From: JANOYY01 sp043720395
GTDB taxonomy: Bacteria; Actinomycetota; Acidimicrobiia; Acidimicrobiales; JANYDT01
Direction of reading: 5' to 3'
DNA: 64,000 bases
Assembly: GCA_043720395.1 (NCBI GenBank)
Contig: JAYSSR010000087.1
Coordinates: forward strand, 1 to 64,000
Shown: in pieces, positions 1-7,674 of the stretch
Layout of the letters: the number at the start of each line of letters is the position of its first letter
Position numbering within the stretch: the stretch's first letter is position 1
Made by a program: the position numbers and the translations under genes
The notes under the pieces: generated by a model
Databases searched by the model: none
What the model was told of the DNA's origin: nothing
Seen by the model: only the letters and a program-made list of their open reading frames with translations

Positions 1-12
1 CCCGGATGTACC

Positions 13-105
13 GCGACCGCGTCGATGCCGCGCCGCGACCGCGTCGATGCCGCGCCGCGACCGCGTCGATGCCGCGCCGCGACCGCGTCGATGCCGCGCC
101 GCGAC
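13..105. repeat. 22-bp tandem repeat, four full copies plus a partial
   Basis: Four identical 22-bp units, each beginning GCGACCGCGTCGATGC, lie at 13-34, 35-56, 57-78 and 79-100, followed by the first bases of a fifth. The bases just before it (about 5-16, GATGTACCGCGAC) match the right arm of the dispersed palindrome family described elsewhere, so the array seems to have grown from the edge of such an element. The rest of the gap up to position 279 holds the rpsA leader and no convincing gene. Confidence 0.9.
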
Positions 106-190
106 ATCGTTTTGGCGCGCTTCGGACGCGCTCCCGCCGGGTTCCGACGGGTCCGCTAGCGGGTTCGGGCCGGGGGAGTAGGATCGTTGG

Positions 191-217
191 CCTTGCCTGG
201 GGACTGCCCAGGCAAGG
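191..217 (+). promoter_or_regulatory. Perfect hairpin in the leader of rpsA
   Basis: CCTTGCCTGGG (191-201) and CCCAGGCAAGG (207-217) form an 11-bp perfect stem with a 5-base loop, 63 bases upstream of the rpsA start. No T-run follows, so it is not an ordinary terminator. S1 is known to regulate its own mRNA through a structured leader in enterobacteria; a similar role here is inference. A weak -10-like TAGGAT lies at 179-184. Confidence 0.5.
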
Positions 218-279
218 GCCGAGGACCGGAAATGCCGGACCGCGGTCGACCCGACCGAGAGAAAGCAACAACTGAATCA

Positions 280-1686
280 ATGAGTGACACACTCGCGCCC
301 GCCGAATCCCTGTTCGGCACCTTTGACGAAGAGGGAAATTACACCCCCCGTCAGATCATCAGCAATGACCTGGTTGGTTCCTTCGAGGACTACGTCGGTG
401 CCACGATCGTCGAGTTCGAAGACGGTGACATCGTCAAGGGCACGGTCGTCAAGATCGACCGAGACGAAGTTCTCCTCGACATCGGCTTCAAGTCCGAAGG
501 CGTCATCCCCTCCCGTGAGCTGAGTATCCGCCACGACGTGGACCCGTCGGAGATCGTCTCGCTCGGTGAAGAGATCGAAGCCCTCGTCCTCACGAAGGAG
601 GACAAGGAAGGCCGCCTCGTCCTGTCGAAGAAGCGTGCGCAGTACGAGCGCGCTTGGGGCACGATCGAGAAGATCAAGGAAAACAACGGCATGGTCGAGG
701 GTCCGGTGATCGAGGTCGTCAAGGGCGGTCTCATCGTCGACATCGGCCTGCGTGGCTTCCTCCCCGCCTCGCTCGTCGAGCTTCGCCGTGTCCGCGACCT
801 GCTGCCCTACGTCGGCAAGACGGTCCAGGCCAAGATCATCGAGCTCGACAAGAACCGCAACAACGTGGTGCTCTCGCGCCGTGCGTGGCTCGAAGAGACG
901 CAGAAGGAACAGCGCGAGGACTTCCTCACCAACCTGAAGCCGGGCGAGGTCCGCGAGGGCGTCGTGTCCAGCGTCGTCAACTTCGGTGCGTTCGTCGACC
1001 TCGGCGGCATGGACGGCCTCGTCCACGTGTCGGAGCTGTCGTGGAAGCACGTCGACCACCCGTCGTCGGTCGTTGCCGTTGGCGACAAGATCACCGTCCA
1101 GGTGCTCGAGGTCGACTACAGCCGTGAGCGGATCAGCCTGTCGCTGAAGAACACGCAGCAGGACCCGTGGGCCGAGTTCGCCGGCGCGCACCGCGTCGGC
1201 GAGTTGGTCTACGGCCGGGTCACCAAGCTCGTGCCCTTCGGTTCGTTCGTGCAGGTCGGCGAGGGCATCGAAGGTCTCGTCCACATCTCCGAGATGGCCG
1301 GCCATCACGTCGACCATCCCGAGCAGGTCGTTTCGGCCGGCGAGGAACTGTGGGTCAAGATCATCGACCTCGACCTCCAGCGTCGCCGGATCAGCCTCTC
1401 GATCAAGCAGGCGGCGGAGGGTGGCGTTGTCGCCGCCGAGTACCAGGCTGCGTTCGGCGAGCACAACTACGACGACTCCGGCAACTACATCGGGGAGTAC
1501 AACCCCGGCGAGTTCACTCCGGACAACGAGGCCCAGGCCGCTTGGCTTGAGGAGTACAACGCCAACGCTGCTGCGGCTGCCGCTCCCGACGCTGAGGCGG
1601 TCGATGCTGTCGATGCCGAGGTTTCCCCGAACGCTGATGCTGCCGTGGACGAAGCCGCCGAACTCGAGTCGGACGACAACGTCTAA
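280..1686 (+). CDS. rpsA: 30S ribosomal protein S1
   Basis: Ribosomal protein S1 binds mRNA and helps it onto the 30S subunit. The 468-residue product has four S1 (OB-fold) repeats, recognisable by VKGTVVKIDRDEVLLDIG, a more divergent second repeat (GGLIVDIGLRGFLPASLVE), then VSSVVNFGAFVDLGGMDGLV and YGRVTKLVPFGSFVQVGEGI, each followed by a HVSELS- or HISEM-like strand. Four repeats is the usual actinobacterial form (six in E. coli). The tail is rich in Ala, Asp and Glu. The ATG at 280 is chosen because the protein then begins MSDTLAP, close to the first domain as in relatives; upstream in-frame codons run through the leader hairpin. Confidence 0.96.
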   Translation: MSDTLAPAESLFGTFDEEGNYTPRQIISNDLVGSFEDYVGATIVEFEDGDIVKGTVVKIDRDEVLLDIGFKSEGVIPSRELSIRHDVDPSEIVSLGEEIEALVLTKEDKEGRLVLSKKRAQYERAWGTIEKIKENNGMVEGPVIEVVKGGLIVDIGLRGFLPASLVELRRVRDLLPYVGKTVQAKIIELDKNRNNVVLSRRAWLEETQKEQREDFLTNLKPGEVREGVVSSVVNFGAFVDLGGMDGLVHVSELSWKHVDHPSSVVAVGDKITVQVLEVDYSRERISLSLKNTQQDPWAEFAGAHRVGELVYGRVTKLVPFGSFVQVGEGIEGLVHISEMAGHHVDHPEQVVSAGEELWVKIIDLDLQRRRISLSIKQAAEGGVVAAEYQAAFGEHNYDDSGNYIGEYNPGEFTPDNEAQAAWLEEYNANAAAAAAPDAEAVDAVDAEVSPNADAAVDEAAELESDDNV

Positions 1687-1721
1687 CTTGCCTTGAAGGT
1701 GCAAACCGCCACTCGGCGGGA

Positions 1722-1757
1722 ACCAAAAACGGGCCGCCCTTCAAAGGGGCGGCCCGT
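1722..1757 (-). terminator. Rho-independent terminator for the minus-strand DMT transporter
   Basis: ACGGGCCGCCC (1729-1739) and GGGCGGCCCGT (1747-1757) form an 11-bp stem. On the minus strand the stem is followed by TTTTTGG (1728-1722), the classical arrangement, so it best ends the transporter gene that stops at 1791. It lies about 45 bp after the rpsA stop and may also slow plus-strand transcription, but no T-run follows on that side. Confidence 0.75.
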
Positions 1758-1790
1758 TCTGCGTTCCACGGAACAACGCCTCCGTGGAGT

Positions 1791-2768
1791 TCAAACGCCG
1801 ACGGTCACGGCTTCCGCTGCTGCAGCGAGACCGGCGCGAGCGAGTGCTCGCTTGCGCACCGTCACCATCGCGACGGAGGCGATCACCACGAACCCACCGA
1901 TGAACTGCGGGGCGACGACGCGCTGTCCGAGCAGCCACCACGCCGCCAACGCCGTGGTGATGGGCTGAGACAGCAAGACCAACGCAGACACGCTGGCATC
2001 GATGTGACGATGCGCGTACGTCATGAACAGATGACCAATCGTGGGGATAGTTGCGACGAGGAGCAACGCGTTCACCTGCTTGCCGGTGATGTGTGAGGCC
2101 GCGTCGACCTTGCCGCCGAGAAGGAGAAACGGCCATGAGGTAACCGCTGAACAGGTCACAATCGCCGTCATGTAGGTCAACGGGTTCGGCGGCAATCGGT
2201 CCGGATGGGAGTTCTCTCGCTTGGCAAGCAAGAAATAGACGCTGAATGCAAGCATCGAGCCGATGGCGAGTGTGGCACCGAGCGCAGTGGTCGGCCTCGT
2301 CTTTCCGCCCGCGTTCGAACCGAGGATCGCGTAGGCGGCACCGGCGAGCGCGACCCCGGTCCATGCAACGTCCCAGCGTCGAACGACTTCCCCGAAGAGC
2401 TGGCGCGCGAGCAGCATCACCACAACGGGCTGCAGTGAGACGAGCATCGTTGCGTTGGCGACGCTGGCCCGCTGAATCGCTCCGAAGAAGAGGATGTTGT
2501 TGAGACAGAACAACGCGCCGGGGAGCACGGACCGCTTCAGCAGTTCGCGTGACGGCGCCTTTCGCAGTACCACCACGAGCACCCATTGCAGAACTGCGGC
2601 AATCGTCATCCGGAAGGAGGTCGAGACGAGCGGGTGGCTCGTCACCCTTGCCGACAGAACCGGTCCGAGGCTCCACGTCGCCAGCACAATCATGAGACTC
2701 GCCATACCGAAGATCTGTGTCCGGTCCGCCGTGTCGACCGAGGGTGTCGCGTGTGGCAGGTCCGTCAT
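1791..2768 (-). CDS. EamA/DMT-family transporter
   Basis: A 325-residue integral membrane protein of the drug/metabolite transporter superfamily, with two EamA-like halves of about five hydrophobic helices each. Typical stretches are NNILFFGAIQRASVANATML at the end of the first half and ALVLLSQPITTALAAWWLLG in the second. EamA proteins move small metabolites or drugs across the inner membrane; the substrate cannot be told from sequence. The ATG at 2768 (MTDLPHATPS) places the first helix about 20 residues in; an upstream in-frame start at 2819 adds a charged, poorly conserved-looking stretch. A terminator follows at 1722-1757. Confidence 0.85.
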   Translation of the reverse strand: MTDLPHATPSVDTADRTQIFGMASLMIVLATWSLGPVLSARVTSHPLVSTSFRMTIAAVLQWVLVVVLRKAPSRELLKRSVLPGALFCLNNILFFGAIQRASVANATMLVSLQPVVVMLLARQLFGEVVRRWDVAWTGVALAGAAYAILGSNAGGKTRPTTALGATLAIGSMLAFSVYFLLAKRENSHPDRLPPNPLTYMTAIVTCSAVTSWPFLLLGGKVDAASHITGKQVNALLLVATIPTIGHLFMTYAHRHIDASVSALVLLSQPITTALAAWWLLGQRVVAPQFIGGFVVIASVAMVTVRKRALARAGLAAAAEAVTVGV

Positions 2769-2828
2769 TGGCCAAGACCTTACGGCTCCGTTCTCGCTGT
2801 GCCGAACCGCCAGCTCCACGCCAGGACC

Positions 2829-2904
2829 TTCGCGGTACGTTTCGCGGCTCGCGGTACGTTCTACGTACGCCGAACGTACCGCGAGCGACGCAACGTACCG
2901 CGAA
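2829..2904. repeat. Dispersed double palindrome, subtype with four GCGGTACGTT arms
   Basis: Outer arms TTCGCGGTACGTT (2829-2841) and AACGTACCGCGAA (2892-2904) are perfect complements. Inner arms GCTCGCGGTACGTT (2847-2860) and AACGTACCGCGAGC (2873-2886) are also perfect. The element fills the spacer between two divergently placed minus-strand genes and is almost the same as the copy at 39084-39159. It could fold as one long hairpin or two nested ones. Confidence 0.9.
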
Positions 2905-2949
2905 GCGACTTTCGATCCGACTGGACAAAGCCAGGCAATGGCTTTGTCG

Positions 2950-3684
2950 TTATGACGTCAGGTCGAGTTCTTCGAGGGTCGGCACCACGTGGGTCCCGCC
3001 TGCAGCGTCGCCGTACGCACGCAGGTCATCGACGCTGTAACGGCCGGTCGCCACTGCGACACACGTCGCGCCGATGGCACGTGCGCAGTCGACGTCGCGC
3101 GGCGTATCTCCGACGACGACCACGTCGTTTCCGACAAGCGCACGATCGATCGAAGTCTGCGCCTGGGCAAGCGCCGAGCGCGTGAGGTCGTTGCGGTCCT
3201 CAGACAGGTCACCGAAGCCAGCGATCAGCGGGGACTGGGCTGCGAACGCCTGCCACAGGCCCGCGCAGGCGAGCTTGAGTTCCGCGATCCGCGGCAGGTT
3301 CCCGGTCACGAGCCCGACCGCGGTCCCGCGATCAGTAAGCGCGCTGATCAACTCCGTAGACCCCGCCAGCACCCAGTTCGGGTCTGGCTCGGCGAGACCC
3401 GCGCCGGTCAGCTCGATCGACCGTGCGGCAATCGCGCCGAACATCGCGTCAATTGCGTCCTGCGAGAAACCACACTGACGCAGCAGTTCACTCACGATGT
3501 AGAGGTCGGTCCGCCCACCCGCATCGACGCTCCCGAAATGCTTCGTGATGTCATGCCCGGTGATCTCCTGGCAGGCTTGCACGATCGAGCGTCCATGGAC
3601 CCGGTTCCCGGTCCGTAGCAACGTCCCGTCGATATCGAAGAGCACGAGGCGAGCCGTGCCCAGGCGGTGACCGGTCGTACTCAT
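2950..3684 (-). CDS. HAD-superfamily phosphatase
   Basis: A 244-residue haloacid-dehalogenase-type hydrolase. Motif I is VLFDIDGTLL near residue 14, with the nucleophile and acid/base aspartates; motif II is the VGLVTGN stretch; motif IV is VVVVGDTPRDVDCARAIG near residue 190, with the metal-binding aspartates. A helical cap sits between motifs I and II, as in the phosphoglycolate phosphatase-like subgroup. It probably dephosphorylates a small metabolite; the exact substrate is not readable. Start ATG at 3684. Confidence 0.88.
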   Translation of the reverse strand: MSTTGHRLGTARLVLFDIDGTLLRTGNRVHGRSIVQACQEITGHDITKHFGSVDAGGRTDLYIVSELLRQCGFSQDAIDAMFGAIAARSIELTGAGLAEPDPNWVLAGSTELISALTDRGTAVGLVTGNLPRIAELKLACAGLWQAFAAQSPLIAGFGDLSEDRNDLTRSALAQAQTSIDRALVGNDVVVVGDTPRDVDCARAIGATCVAVATGRYSVDDLRAYGDAAGGTHVVPTLEELDLTS

Positions 3685-3806
3685 TCCCGAAGTGTACGGA
3701 CCCTGAGTCGACTTCGACGTTGGGACGCTCGCCCTCGGTGGGCGGGGTGATTCGTCCTAACGTCCGAACGGTGCCCGGCAACGCTGGCGACTAGCCTGTT
3801 TCGGCC

Positions 3807-5444
3807 ATGTTGGACGTTGCCAACCTCCGAATCGACCTCGGGCACCGCGTGCTCCTGAACGATGCGACCTTCCGTCTGCTCGACGGCGAGAAGGTCGCGC
3901 TCGTCGGTCCGAACGGTGCGGGCAAGACAACACTGTTGAAAACACTCGCCGGCGACATGCATCCGGCCGGTGGTTCGGTGGTCCGTCCCGAGTACTTCAG
4001 CTGGCTCCAACAGGACGTGCAGGCGAAGGCGGAAGACACGCACCGGCTGTCCTATGACCATCTGCTCAGCGCGAGTCCGCTCACCGATATGGCCGATCAG
4101 CTGAAGGAGTGGCAGACCCGCATCGAGAAGGCCGGCATCGATCTCGGCGCGGGCATCGAAGGCGCGAGCGACGCGCTCGACAAGGCGGTCTACAAGTTCA
4201 CGAACCTCGAAGAGCGCTACCGCACACTCGGCGGCTACCAGGTCGAGTCGGAGGCCGAGCGCATCGCGGCTGGCGTCGGACTCGATGAGGACGCCCTGCT
4301 GCGAGAGGTCGGCACACTGTCCGGTGGGCAGCGTCGACGTCTTGAGCTAGCGCGGCTCCTGCTTGCCGGTGGCGACCTGCTGATTCTGGACGAACCCACG
4401 AACCACCTCGATGTCGAGGCCAAGCAATGGGTCATGGAGTTCCTCCGCAAGACGAAGGCCACGATCCTCGTGGTGAGCCATGACATCGAACTCATGGACT
4501 CGGCGATCGACCGCGTGCTCGCGCTCGAAGCCGCGCAGATCGAGCAGTACAAAGGTACGTACACACAGTTTCTCGTGCAGCGCGAGGAACGTGAATCGCT
4601 GCGGGCACGGGAGTCGTCGAACTTCAACAAGGAAGTCGCCCGTCTCGAAAAGACGATGGACAAGTTCCGCGGGGCGAACGCCACGCACGTGCAGAAGCGC
4701 AATGCGCTGCTCAAGCGCATTGAACACATGCACACCAAACGCGGCCCCGAAGTGATGAACGTGAAGCGCCGAACGATGCGTGTCCGGTTCCCCGAGCCCG
4801 CGCGCGCTGGTGATCGCGCCGTCATGGTTACGGGTCTCGCCAAGGCGTTCGGCGAAGACGTGATCTTCTCCGACGTCAACTTCGAGATCCACCGCGGTGA
4901 CGTATTCCTCGTGCTCGGCCTCAACGGTGCGGGCAAGACAACGCTTCTGCGAACGATGGCGGGCGTGTACAGGGCCGACGCGGGCAACGTCCGACTCGGG
5001 GCGAACGTGAAGCTCGGCTTCTATGCGCAGGAGCATGAGGACATTCGCAACGGCACGAGCGTGCTCGCGCATCTCCGCGAGGCCGGTCCCGAGGTCCAAG
5101 ATCCCACGCTGCGCGGACTGCTCGGTCACTTCGGCATGGTCGGCGATGTCGCCGACCAGGACGCCGGCACGCTGTCGGGTGGCGAGAAGACGAAGTTGTC
5201 GCTCGCTCGGCTCATGATCGGCAAGTCGAACGTGCTGCTGCTCGATGAGCCGACGAACAACCTTGACCCGCCGTCTCGCGAAGCGGTTCTCGCGGCGTTG
5301 CAGAACTACAAGGGCACGATCATCCTCGTCAGCCACGACGTCGAGTTCGTTACGCAGCTCGCGCCGAGCAACGTCTTGATGATGCCCGACGGTCAGCTGC
5401 TTCACTACGACGAGAAGATGCTCGACCTGATCGAACTCGCGTAG
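3807..5444 (+). CDS. ABC-F family ATPase
   Basis: A 545-residue cytoplasmic protein with two ABC ATPase domains and no membrane segments, the ABC-F layout. First site: GPNGAGKTTLLKTL, LSGGQRRRLELARLL, LLILDEPTNHLD. Second site: GLNGAGKTTLLRTM, LSGGEKTKLSLARLM, LLLLDEPTNNLD. The two are joined by a charged linker (about residues 240-320) that in this family reaches into the ribosomal E site. ABC-F proteins act in translation, either as housekeeping factors or in resistance to ribosome-targeting drugs; which applies here is unclear. The ATG at 3807 begins directly at the first strand (MLDVANLRIDLG). Confidence 0.92.
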   Translation: MLDVANLRIDLGHRVLLNDATFRLLDGEKVALVGPNGAGKTTLLKTLAGDMHPAGGSVVRPEYFSWLQQDVQAKAEDTHRLSYDHLLSASPLTDMADQLKEWQTRIEKAGIDLGAGIEGASDALDKAVYKFTNLEERYRTLGGYQVESEAERIAAGVGLDEDALLREVGTLSGGQRRRLELARLLLAGGDLLILDEPTNHLDVEAKQWVMEFLRKTKATILVVSHDIELMDSAIDRVLALEAAQIEQYKGTYTQFLVQREERESLRARESSNFNKEVARLEKTMDKFRGANATHVQKRNALLKRIEHMHTKRGPEVMNVKRRTMRVRFPEPARAGDRAVMVTGLAKAFGEDVIFSDVNFEIHRGDVFLVLGLNGAGKTTLLRTMAGVYRADAGNVRLGANVKLGFYAQEHEDIRNGTSVLAHLREAGPEVQDPTLRGLLGHFGMVGDVADQDAGTLSGGEKTKLSLARLMIGKSNVLLLDEPTNNLDPPSREAVLAALQNYKGTIILVSHDVEFVTQLAPSNVLMMPDGQLLHYDEKMLDLIELA

Positions 5445-5666
5445 CAGCGCGGCCGTTTCGACATCGCGGTACGGTCCACGCCGTGTCCACCGCCACCGCC
5501 ATCCGTTCTGCCGTGGACGCGTTGCTCGCACAGCCGCTCGGCACCGGTGAGACGCTCGCCCTCCTTGCCATGCTCGACGGTGAGAGAGGTATTGCGGTGT
5601 ACCCGCCGATGCTTCGCACTCGACCCGCTCGCCTACCCGTAACAGCGCATCACCTGATTGCCGCCC

Positions 5667-5930
5667 CTACGACGCGATGCGATGGGCGGTGAGGAGCTGC
5701 AGGTTGCTGGTGACGGAGCCGCGCATCGGCTGGACGTGCACGATCCCGTCGACGATGTCGACCACAAGTGCAACGGCTCGAGCGGCGCCCGAACCAGCAA
5801 CAACGTACGCGCCGGGTAGAACACGATCCGGATGGGGTGCCTCTTCGAGGAACGCCCACGGCAGGCCGGTCTCATCCATCGTGTTCAGGTCAACCACAAG
5901 ATCGACCGTCTCGTCGTGCTCGACGTCCAT
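5667..5930 (-). CDS. Small conserved-looking protein of unknown function
   Basis: An 87-residue acidic protein (MDVEHDETVDLVVDLNTMDE start). A near-perfect ribosome binding site, AGGAGGTGGC, sits directly before the ATG, which strongly supports translation. It has no signal peptide or membrane segment. Residues 40-75 are beta-strand-like (AYVVAGSGAARAVALVVDIV). It follows 24 bp after the broken gene at 5954-6343 on the same strand, so the two were probably an operon. The 220 bases between it and the ABC-F gene hold only a weak 69-codon frame (GTG at 5483) without a ribosome site, which I do not call. Confidence 0.72.
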   Translation of the reverse strand: MDVEHDETVDLVVDLNTMDETGLPWAFLEEAPHPDRVLPGAYVVAGSGAARAVALVVDIVDGIVHVQPMRGSVTSNLQLLTAHRIAS

Positions 5931-5953
5931 GCCACCTCCTATACGGGCTAATG

Positions 5954-6343
5954 CTAGTGATACGGGTTCGGCCGACGATCGGTGCCGAGGTTCCCGAGCA
6001 GGAGCGCCACTCCGTCAGGTCGCCCTCAAACGCGATCGTCACCTAGAGGGGTCCGAAATGTCGGCAGGATCTGAAATCCTGCCTCGACGAGTCGACCGAT
6101 GGGCAGCACGACGCGCACCGGGAAGCGTTCAAGCTGATCGGCTGCGAGGTCATCGACTTCGTCGTCGGATCTCGTGTAAAACGCCGACAGTCCCCACCGG
6201 TGCCACGCCGGAAACCTGCGACGGAAGGCCTCGGCCTGACCTTTGGCCGTGTCGGGATCCAGGTCATCGCCGCGCACGACGAGGACGGCGTCGTCGGGGA
6301 TCGGTGCTCGGCGAACCCTGGGTTCTGGATCGGCCGGCGGCAT
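5954..6343 (-). pseudogene. Frameshifted remnant of a conserved hypothetical gene
   Basis: The first frame (ATG at 6343, MPPADPEPRVRRAPIPDDAV) reads 105 residues but drops out of register after ILPTFRTP. A second frame continues VTIAFEGDL from about 6044, and a third continues DGVALLLGNLGTDRRPNPYH to a TAG at 5954. From memory, intact relatives end in a NPYH-like motif and continue FRTP directly with HVT, so at least two small indels (near 6048 and 6015) broke the gene. Its function is unknown. The downstream small gene at 5667-5930 still looks intact. Confidence 0.65.
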
Positions 6344-6543
6344 CGGACCGTCCTGCCCCGTGCCGCCGATCCGCGTGCACGTTGCGAGGCGCCCCGCGAA
6401 ACCAATCGTTCGGCACCGCGACGGACCGCCAGATACCGCTCACATGTTATCTGCGTGTTTCCACGGCATTCCCGCGCCCAAAACATGCCCTCTGAGCAGC
6501 CACGATGGGAAAGAGCGCCCGTCCGGCAGAGCCGTGTAACCCA

Positions 6544-6684
6544 GTCAATGGTCGACGACGCCGTGACGGAGTACGTCGACCGTGCCTCGCTTGTCGATCT
6601 CGGCGGCGAGGCGGGCGACGAACTTCGTCGCTCCACCAGCCCGGTGGAGATGTACCTCTCGAACGCCGCTTCATTGGGTTTCAT
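6544..6684 (-). pseudogene. Scrap resembling the N-terminal region of a type I restriction subunit (HsdR)
   Basis: One minus-strand frame reads NEAAFERYISTGLVER (about 6684-6630). The next frame reads GATKFVARLAAEIDKRGTVD and then VLRHGVVDH to a TGA at 6544. The phrase LAAEIDKRGTVDVLRHGV is strongly reminiscent of the N-terminal nuclease region of HsdR-type proteins. The two pieces are out of frame and closer together than in a full gene, so this is a deleted, frameshifted fragment. No hsdM or hsdS is seen nearby. The 6344-6891 gap otherwise shows no gene. The family call is from memory of the motif. Confidence 0.45.
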
Positions 6685-6891
6685 GGTCCGAGCCCATCAT
6701 CGAGTTCGTCGGGCAGCAAGCGCACAACGCGAACCACGTGGCCGGCGAGCTCGACCGCTCTCCTTATAGGCAAACCGGGCTATTGAGTATCCGATTGGGT
6801 GGTTTTTCGGCGAGCCCAACGTAAGTTCGCTTCGAATCGTCCGACGCTGTGTTCGAGTCGGTACGTCGATCGCTCTCGACATCGCAGCGCA

Positions 6892-7317
6892 TCAGCTCAC
6901 TGAGCCACGGGGCACGACCCACCGCGTCGGCGGACGGGTGATGTGCGCGATGTGGTCGAAGTCGGCGTCGTAGTGCAGCACCGTGGTGCTGTAGTGCTCA
7001 GCCGTTGCCGCGGTGAGCAGATCGATCACGCCAGCGGCCCGATGCTGGCTGGTCTTCGAGAGTTGGAGTTGGACGGCCCGAGCGCGGTCGCCGATCTCCG
7101 GCGTGAGCGGCAGGTCGGCGAAACCTTCGGCGCGTCGTGTGGCAATCGATCGACACTCGGGTGGCGTGCGTGCCGAGTAGAGGACTTCCAGGTCGAGTGT
7201 GGCGCACGTTGCGAGCAGGCCGAGGCGTCCCAGACGGACGAGTTCGTCGACGATGTCGGGTGACGACACCCGGGCAACGGCGATTGTGTCGGCCAGGAAC
7301 AGTCCGGAAGGGATCAA
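6892..7317 (-). CDS. vapC: PIN-domain toxin (VapC-like ribonuclease)
   Basis: A 141-residue PIN-domain protein. The fold starts FLADTIAVARV, with the first acidic residue. Further acidic positions appear in LDLEVLYSAR and in the C-terminal AAGVIDLLTAATAEHYSTTV and LHYDADFDHIA stretches, the usual VapC pattern. VapC toxins cleave tRNA or rRNA when freed from their antitoxin. The start is a TTG at 7317 whose second and third bases overlap the TGA of the antitoxin gene (TTGA), so translation is coupled. Confidence 0.88.
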   Translation of the reverse strand: MIPSGLFLADTIAVARVSSPDIVDELVRLGRLGLLATCATLDLEVLYSARTPPECRSIATRRAEGFADLPLTPEIGDRARAVQLQLSKTSQHRAAGVIDLLTAATAEHYSTTVLHYDADFDHIAHITRPPTRWVVPRGSVS

Positions 7318-7520
7318 CGCCGAGCCTCGGACCGCACCTTCGGCTCGGCAAGATCGGGGCTACCCCAGATCAAGGGGTCCGCGAACGCCGCGGCCAGTCG
7401 AGGACGTTTGGCGACGAACGCGAGCGCGGCATTGACCGTGTCGATCTTGCTCGACATGCCGAGTTCTTTGGCGGCGAGCGCGAGCGTTTTGTCGTCGATA
7501 TCGATGGTGGTTCGAGCCAT
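7314..7520 (-). CDS. vapB: VapB-family antitoxin
   Basis: A 68-residue protein beginning MARTTIDIDDKTLALAAKEL, the ribbon-helix-helix DNA-binding start typical of VapB antitoxins. The C-terminal part (about residues 40-68) would wrap the toxin. It precedes vapC with a 4-base overlap, the standard antitoxin-first order. The ATG at 7520 fits the family; another in-frame ATG 24 bases upstream adds MRDLIVFL, which does not. Such pairs normally repress their own promoter; no operator was identified. Confidence 0.88.
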   Translation of the reverse strand: MARTTIDIDDKTLALAAKELGMSSKIDTVNAALAFVAKRPRLAAAFADPLIWGSPDLAEPKVRSEARR

Positions 7521-7674
7521 CAGGAATACTATCAAGTCACGCATCAAAGATGCGCCAATTGATGCCAATGATTGTGCTGAGCGTTCTGGAACGCGGGTGG
7601 GTATGACGTAGCCCGAACGCCGGCGGCGCGGGCCGTGGGGATCGCTTGCCCTCACTCTCCGGGGGAGCGGATTG

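Noticed and set aside
1..105. CRISPR array
   Set aside because: The 22-bp units are directly adjacent without unique spacers, so this is a simple tandem repeat.
277..1704. Long open frame opposite rpsA
   Set aside because: It is fully antisense to a well-supported S1 gene and its Asp/Leu/Val-rich translation is what the complement of such GC-rich coding gives.
4347..5531. 394-codon frame opposite the ABC-F gene
   Set aside because: It mirrors both ATPase sites of the real gene, has no recognisable motif and no ribosome site.
5483..5692. 69-codon frame after the ABC-F gene
   Set aside because: GTG start without a ribosome site, no recognisable motif, and its end overlaps the better supported 87-residue gene on the other strand.
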